In this document: positions 5,455 to 8,784 of the stretch, in pieces
Numbering within the stretch: position 1 is the first letter of the stretch
Layout of the letters: each line of letters begins with the position of its first letter
Assembly (NCBI GenBank): GCA_028700355.1
Contig: JAQVSX010000017.1
Coordinates: 1-8,784, forward strand
Length of the DNA stretch: 8,784 nt
Reading direction: 5' to 3'
DNA from: Clostridia bacterium
GTDB taxonomy: Bacteria; Bacillota; Clostridia; Christensenellales; HGM11417
Program-made: the position numbers and the translations under genes
The notes under the pieces: model-generated
Database searches by the model: none
What the model saw: the letters and a program-made list of their open reading frames with translations, nothing else
Told to the model about the DNA's origin: nothing

Positions 5455-7140
5455 ATGGACTATAAACAAGCTATTGCGGAAAGCTTAGCAGGCTGCGGCA
5501 TAAGCGAAAATGAAATTAAAGAGCTTATAATAATACCCCCTGATAAGCAAATGGGTGATTATTGCCTTCCCTGCTTTAAATTTGCAAAGCTGCTGAGAAA
5601 ATCCCCTTCTGACATCGCAGGCAGTCTGGCAAAATGTATGCACAGCAGCGAAGTATTTTGCAAGGCAGAGGCGGCAAGCGGCTATTTAAACTTTTTTATA
5701 GACAGAAATTTTCTGGTAAAAAACACAGTCGACGAGATTTTGTCGTCTGATAATTACGGTGCAAGTAATCAAGGCGGCGGGAAAACCGTTTGCATTGACT
5801 ATTCTTCCATAAACATTGCAAAGCCCTTTCATATAGGGCATTTATCGACTACGGTAATAGGCGGGGCTTTATACAGAATATATAAATATATGGGTTATAA
5901 CGCTGTGGGCATTAACCACCTCGGCGACTGGGGAACACAATTCGGCAAGCTGATTTGCGCATACAGGCTTTGGAGCAGTAAAGAGCAAATACTTAGCGGC
6001 GGGATTAAGGAAATGCTGCGGATATATGTAAAGTTTCACGAAGAGGCAGAAAAGGATAAAAGCCTTGACGACGAGGCAAGGCGGCAGTTTAAGCTTATTG
6101 AGGATTCTGACGAAGAGGCTTTAAGCGTGTTTAACCTTTTTAAAGAAATAACCCTTAAAGAAGTGGATAAGGTTTACCGCCGCTTAAATATAGAATTTGA
6201 CAGCTATAACGGCGAAAGCTTTTATAACGACAAGACCGCCGCTGTGGTAAAAGAGCTTGAAGATAAAAATTTAATCAAAAAAAGCGACGGCGCATACGTT
6301 GTTGACCTTGATAAATTCGATATGCCGCCCTGCCTTATATTGAAGGCAGACAAAGCGACGCTTTATGCGACGAGAGACATTGCCGCCGCAATTTACAGAA
6401 AAAATACCTACGATTTTTATAAATGCCTTTATGTTGTCGCATATCAGCAGAATTTGCATTTCAAACAGCTTTTTAAGGTTATAGAGCTTATGGGTTACGA
6501 CTGGGCAAAAGACCTTGAACACGTCGCTTTCGGTATGGTTTCGCTTGAAGATATAGGCTCGCTTTCTACCCGCAGGGGCAATGTAATATTTTTAGAAGAT
6601 GTTTTAGATAAATGCGCTCAAAAAGCGTTGGAAATTATTACGGTAAAAAATCCTCAGCTTGAAAACAAAGAACAGACTGCGGAAATTATAGGCTGCGGAG
6701 CGGTAATTTTTTCTGCACTGATTAATAACAGAATTAAAGACATCGTATTTAATTACGACAGGGTGCTTAGCTTTGAAGGCGAAACAGGGCCGTATCTGCA
6801 ATATACCTGTGTGAGAGCTAATAGCGTATTAAATAAAGCAAAAGGCTTTACCTGCGGCATATCGTGCGAAAGTTTAAGCGAAATCGAGTTTGAACTTTGC
6901 AAACTTTTAGGCGGCTTTAAGGAAGTGCTTAAAGATGTTATCAGGCACAACGAGCCCTCTTTTCTTACACGCCGCTTGATAGAAATCGCAAAATGCTTTA
7001 ATAAATTTTATTTTGAATGTAAAATACTTTCCGAAAAGGACAATATTAAAAACAGAAGGCTTATAATAACTGCCGCAACGCTTAAAACGCTTAAAATCGG
7101 ACTGAAATTGCTGGGTATAAAAATACCCGATAGTATGTAG
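5455..7140 (+). CDS. argS: Arginyl-tRNA synthetase
   Basis: This class I synthetase charges tRNA-Arg. The 561-residue product is of normal length. The N-terminal tRNA D-loop-recognition domain (1-95) contains IPPDKQMGDYCLPCFKFAK. The Rossmann catalytic domain has the HIGH signature at 126-129 in IAKPFHIGHLSTTVIG, with Lys123 just before it; ArgRS enzymes use this upstream lysine when the second signature is degenerate. Here KMSKS is indeed degenerate, reading SLSTRRG at 369-375. GINHLGDWGTQFGKL (152-166) is also typical. The C-terminal anticodon-binding helical domain includes DRVLSFEGETGPYLQYTCVR (435-454). AAGGAT at about 5442-5447 serves as ribosome binding site. It is the last gene of the plus-strand cluster, 24 bp after proA, followed at once by a terminator. 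Confidence 0.98.
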   Translation: MDYKQAIAESLAGCGISENEIKELIIIPPDKQMGDYCLPCFKFAKLLRKSPSDIAGSLAKCMHSSEVFCKAEAASGYLNFFIDRNFLVKNTVDEILSSDNYGASNQGGGKTVCIDYSSINIAKPFHIGHLSTTVIGGALYRIYKYMGYNAVGINHLGDWGTQFGKLICAYRLWSSKEQILSGGIKEMLRIYVKFHEEAEKDKSLDDEARRQFKLIEDSDEEALSVFNLFKEITLKEVDKVYRRLNIEFDSYNGESFYNDKTAAVVKELEDKNLIKKSDGAYVVDLDKFDMPPCLILKADKATLYATRDIAAAIYRKNTYDFYKCLYVVAYQQNLHFKQLFKVIELMGYDWAKDLEHVAFGMVSLEDIGSLSTRRGNVIFLEDVLDKCAQKALEIITVKNPQLENKEQTAEIIGCGAVIFSALINNRIKDIVFNYDRVLSFEGETGPYLQYTCVRANSVLNKAKGFTCGISCESLSEIEFELCKLLGGFKEVLKDVIRHNEPSFLTRRLIEIAKCFNKFYFECKILSEKDNIKNRRLIITAATLKTLKIGLKLLGIKIPDSM

Positions 7141-7143
7141 CAA

Positions 7144-7170
7144 AAAGGGGCTTAAATAACAAGCCCCTTT
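7144..7170. terminator. Bidirectional terminator between argS and the convergent membrane-protein gene
   Basis: AAAGGGGCTT (7144-7153) pairs perfectly with AAGCCCCTTT (7161-7170) across a 7-nt loop. On the plus strand a TTT-AA-TTTT tail follows; on the minus strand the stem runs directly into five T (7146-7142 read backwards). It therefore suits both argS, whose stop is 4 nt before it, and the minus-strand gene ending at 7193. Confidence 0.88.
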
Positions 7171-7199
7171 AATTTTACTCTTTACTTTAATTTTACTCT
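7167..7199. repeat. 18-bp tandem duplication spanning the membrane-protein stop codon
   Basis: CTTTAATTTTACTCT occurs at 7167-7181 and again at 7185-7199, a period of 18 bp. Read on the minus strand, each copy holds GAG-TAA in the same frame, so the Glu-stop end of the gene is followed by a second, unused Glu-stop. The simplest reading is a local replication-slippage duplication that also supplied the T-rich tail of the plus-strand side of the terminator. Confidence 0.75.
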
Positions 7200-7843
7200 A
7201 CTTTGTTTACATAATCGTCTATATTTAAAAACCTTACATCGGTTTTGCCTTCCTTTGCATATTCAAGCACTTCGCCGGCAACCTCTGCAACAAATACCGC
7301 AGTTATCACGGCAATTATCATAGCTGTAAATTGGTTTCCAGTGCCTAACAATATCGGAATATTTATGCCGATAATCAGCATATATAGAAAAATAAATATA
7401 TTGGTAAAAAGCACTCCTATTCCCGCAGAAATAAACGCTCCCCTTCTCGTTCTGCCAATCAGAAACGCTATGCCGCCGGCAATAATTCCTATAAGCAGGC
7501 TTGTCTCTATTAAAGCCGCCTCTGCATCAAGGGGAAAGTTAAAGGCAAGTATTCCCGATACAATGCCTATTACCAAAGCGGCGACTATTGTACGGACTAT
7601 CTCGTATCGTTTTGCCCGAAACAGCATCCAAATAAATACAATCATCGGTATTATAAAGCCCCCTATTGAAACAATTACAGAATCCGCTATATTTATAGGT
7701 GCAATAAAAAGTCCGCCTAGTATTAACAGGCAAACCATAAACGCAGAGCTTTCTCTTATTTCCCAGCTGTCAAGCAGCCTGCCCATTAATCCCGATGCTA
7801 TTAAAATTAAAAAAATTCCTAAGATTATCATACCGATATACAT
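7193..7843 (-). CDS. Uncharacterised multi-pass membrane protein
   Basis: I do not firmly recognise this 216-residue protein. It is almost entirely hydrophobic, with about seven likely transmembrane segments (roughly residues 3-19, 34-50, 56-76, 84-102, 114-130, 136-160, 170-192), short charged loops (FRAKRYEIVR, GRTRRG) and a polar C-terminal tail of about 25 residues. No signal peptide beyond the first segment and no catalytic motif is visible. The INIADSVIVSIGGFIIPMIVF stretch faintly recalls DUF1614-type membrane proteins; this is a weak impression. AGAGG at 7851-7855 (minus strand) lies about 7 nt before the ATG and supports the start. bioY ends 60 bp upstream with no terminator seen between, so read-through from the bioY promoter is possible. 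A long plus-strand frame over the same DNA is judged a shadow because it lacks a ribosome binding site. Confidence 0.85.
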   Translation of the reverse strand: MYIGMIILGIFLILIASGLMGRLLDSWEIRESSAFMVCLLILGGLFIAPINIADSVIVSIGGFIIPMIVFIWMLFRAKRYEIVRTIVAALVIGIVSGILAFNFPLDAEAALIETSLLIGIIAGGIAFLIGRTRRGAFISAGIGVLFTNIFIFLYMLIIGINIPILLGTGNQFTAMIIAVITAVFVAEVAGEVLEYAKEGKTDVRFLNIDDYVNKVE

Positions 7844-7903
7844 AACATTACCTCTTTTGTATTCTTATTTTATTATTTATATTATGTAACCGTATAAGCT
7901 TTT

Positions 7904-8443
7904 TTATGCAAAGTATCTGCTATTCATTCTTAAATAAAGCGCAGTAGCCGCCAAACTCTTTAACAGTTCGGCAGGGATAAATGTTATAAAAAAAGCAGAA
8001 AAAACCATCGCGATACTGCCTGCCTGCGAGGTATATTGCAGCAAAAAATATGCGTATACCGCGCCCGTAAGCAAGCCGCATAACGATGCGGCAGAAATTA
8101 TAACAAAAAGCATAAAAAAATTTTTTTTAGCCTTGCCCTTAAATACTGCTGTAATTAATGTAATGGGAAAAAAACCCAGAATATAACCGAAAGATAATTC
8201 AAATATATAAAAAATACCGCCCCCCTTTGTAAATACGGGCAAACCTATCAGCCCCATTGCTATGTAAATGATTACCGCAAGCATTGCTCTCTTTAAACCT
8301 AAAAGGAGGGCCGCAAGCATTACCGCCAATGTCTGCAATGTAAAGGGTACCGCAAACACGCTCAGCCTGATAAATCCGCTGACCAATATAATGGCTACAA
8401 ACAAGCCTATAAGTATAATATTTTTTGAATTTAAAGTTTTCAT
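7904..8443 (-). CDS. bioY: BioY biotin transporter, ECF S-component
   Basis: BioY binds biotin in the cytoplasmic membrane and, usually with the shared EcfA/A'/T energising module, imports it. The 179-residue product has about six transmembrane helices and the family signatures VPFTLQTLAVMLAALLLGLK (32-51), GLIGLPVFTKGGG (64-76), FGYILGF (85-91) and PAELLKSLAA (157-166). The last motif more commonly reads P-x-D-L-x-K; here Asp is replaced by Glu159 while Lys162 is kept, at the place where I recall biotin-contacting Asp and Lys in the lactococcal structure. No ECF module genes are in the window. The ATG at 8443 is the only usable start: a stop lies ten or so codons upstream and no other start codon intervenes. 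It has no Shine-Dalgarno, and a BirA-like operator ends only 5 nt upstream, implying a very short leader. Confidence 0.95.
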   Translation of the reverse strand: MKTLNSKNIILIGLFVAIILVSGFIRLSVFAVPFTLQTLAVMLAALLLGLKRAMLAVIIYIAMGLIGLPVFTKGGGIFYIFELSFGYILGFFPITLITAVFKGKAKKNFFMLFVIISAASLCGLLTGAVYAYFLLQYTSQAGSIAMVFSAFFITFIPAELLKSLAATALYLRMNSRYFA

Positions 8444-8448
8444 ATTAT

Positions 8449-8479
8449 GTGTTAATCTATTATTTTGTAAGGTTAACTA
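8449..8479 (-). promoter_or_regulatory. BirA-type biotin operator ahead of bioY
   Basis: Half-sites GTGTTAATC (8449-8457) and GGTTAACTA (8471-8479) are separated by 13 bp. Against the Bacillus-type half-site TTGTTAACC the left arm matches 7 of 9 and the right arm, reverse-complemented, 8 of 9. BirA with biotinyl-AMP binds such sites and represses biotin genes; bioY is a standard regulon member. The operator ends 5 nt from the bioY ATG, and its AT-rich spacer (TTACAAAATAATA on the minus strand) probably holds the -10 region, so repression by occlusion is the likely mode. The exact promoter boxes are not clear. Confidence 0.75.
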
Positions 8480-8494
8480 AAAACCCGTTTTTTT

Positions 8495-8513
8495 GCCCCG
8501 AAAATATCGGGGC
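8495..8513 (-). terminator. GC hairpin between the cyclophilin gene and bioY, possible terminator
   Basis: GCCCCGA (8495-8501) pairs perfectly with TCGGGGC (8507-8513) across a 5-nt loop, 9 bp after the stop of the minus-strand cyclophilin-like gene. The position suits a terminator, but the flanks are reversed: read on the minus strand, T-rich sequence precedes the stem and seven A follow it, then CGGG and five T. It is therefore not a canonical intrinsic terminator in either direction; termination may use the later T5 or the hairpin may protect the mRNA 3' end. Confidence 0.4.
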
Positions 8514-8522
8514 TGTAAAAAT

Positions 8523-8784
8523 CTATTTCTCTATTATTTTAGGGTTACCTAAATCTATTCCGTAAGTGTCTACTGTAATAGAAATAATTTTAAAATTGTG
8601 AGAGTTTAAATTACCCAGCTTTAAATATTCACCCAAAAAACTTGTTTCAAGCGTAACTGAGCCAAACGCCGCACTGCTGCCGTCTAACGAATCAGAATTA
8701 TCGTTAAGTATAATCTGAAAATAAGCGCTGCCGCTGTCATTGCCGCTGCTACTGAGCATTGTCATTGTGCCGAGCTTATGCTCT
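8523..8784 (-). CDS. Cyclophilin-type peptidyl-prolyl cis-trans isomerase, C-terminal fragment (runs off the window)
   Basis: The minus-strand frame is open to the right edge and continues upstream of the internal ATG at 8765, so the gene starts outside. The 86 visible residues follow the second half of the cyclophilin fold: HKLGTMTMLSSSGNDSGSAY aligns with the usual RGTxSMARxxxPNSGGSQ stretch, YFQIIL with FFI, DSLDGSSAAFGSVTLE with xLDGxxxxFGxVxEG, and ISITVDTYGIDLGNP resembles the C-terminal tail of clostridial PpiB-like enzymes. Cyclophilins interconvert X-Pro peptide bonds during protein folding. Several positions depart from the active-site pattern: the Gln of SQFF is Ala, the Trp/His-type residue before LDG is Ser, and the position equivalent to human CypA His126 is Ser. 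It could be low-activity or a chaperone-like member. Whether it is secreted or a lipoprotein cannot be seen. Confidence 0.82.
   Translation of the reverse strand, partial: EHKLGTMTMLSSSGNDSGSAYFQIILNDNSDSLDGSSAAFGSVTLETSFLGEYLKLGNLNSHNFKIISITVDTYGIDLGNPKIIEK

Noticed and set aside
7245..7889. 214-codon plus-strand frame opposite the membrane protein
   Set aside because: No ribosome binding site, it begins just after a bidirectional terminator, and its Ile/Pro/Thr/Ser-rich sequence is what the antisense of a hydrophobic gene gives.
7844..7903. A separate promoter for the membrane-protein gene in the 60-bp gap after bioY
   Set aside because: The gap is AT-rich with several TATAAT-like strings, but no -35 box at a proper distance; I could not support a specific call.

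Overview
The window is a housekeeping stretch of a moderately AT-rich bacterial chromosome, most likely from an anaerobic member of the Clostridia (Bacillota). Reasons: the order thrS, infC, rpmI, rplT; strong AGGAGG ribosome binding sites; a clostridial-looking threonyl-tRNA synthetase with a Pro-Met-Thr-Cys-Pro-Phe-Gln zinc-site motif; an attenuator-type infC leader; and a bioY gene behind a BirA-type operator. I cannot name a genus from the sequence alone. I see no mobile elements, tRNA or rRNA genes, or CRISPR arrays.

Plus strand, 1-7140. The window opens inside thrS, which ends at 1260. The -35 box of a near-consensus promoter starts at the very next base and drives a leader of about 180 nt. 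That leader contains an intrinsic terminator and a competing long-range antiterminator helix, the arrangement expected for feedback of ribosomal protein L20 on its own operon. Then follow infC (ATT start codon, 28 codons upstream of the first in-frame ATG), rpmI and rplT, closed by a terminator at 2586-2614. A second cluster of closely spaced genes follows: a SpoU/TrmH-family RNA 2'-O-methyltransferase, yebC, proA (no proB beside it) and argS. Apart from proA, all act on ribosomes, rRNA or tRNA charging. A hairpin at 7144-7170 can stop transcription from both sides, as befits two convergent gene groups.

Minus strand, 8784-7193. Read in the direction of transcription: the C-terminal part of a divergent cyclophilin-like peptidyl-prolyl isomerase (runs off the right edge), an odd GC hairpin, a BirA-like operator, bioY (biotin uptake S-component, no visible Shine-Dalgarno), and an unrecognised multi-pass membrane protein of 216 residues that may be co-transcribed with bioY.

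I found no wholly new system. The points most worth a second look are the infC leader switch and its position against the thrS stop codon, the near-leaderless bioY under its operator, the unknown membrane protein paired with bioY, an 11-bp direct repeat with a 20-bp period ahead of the methyltransferase gene, and the orphan proA.
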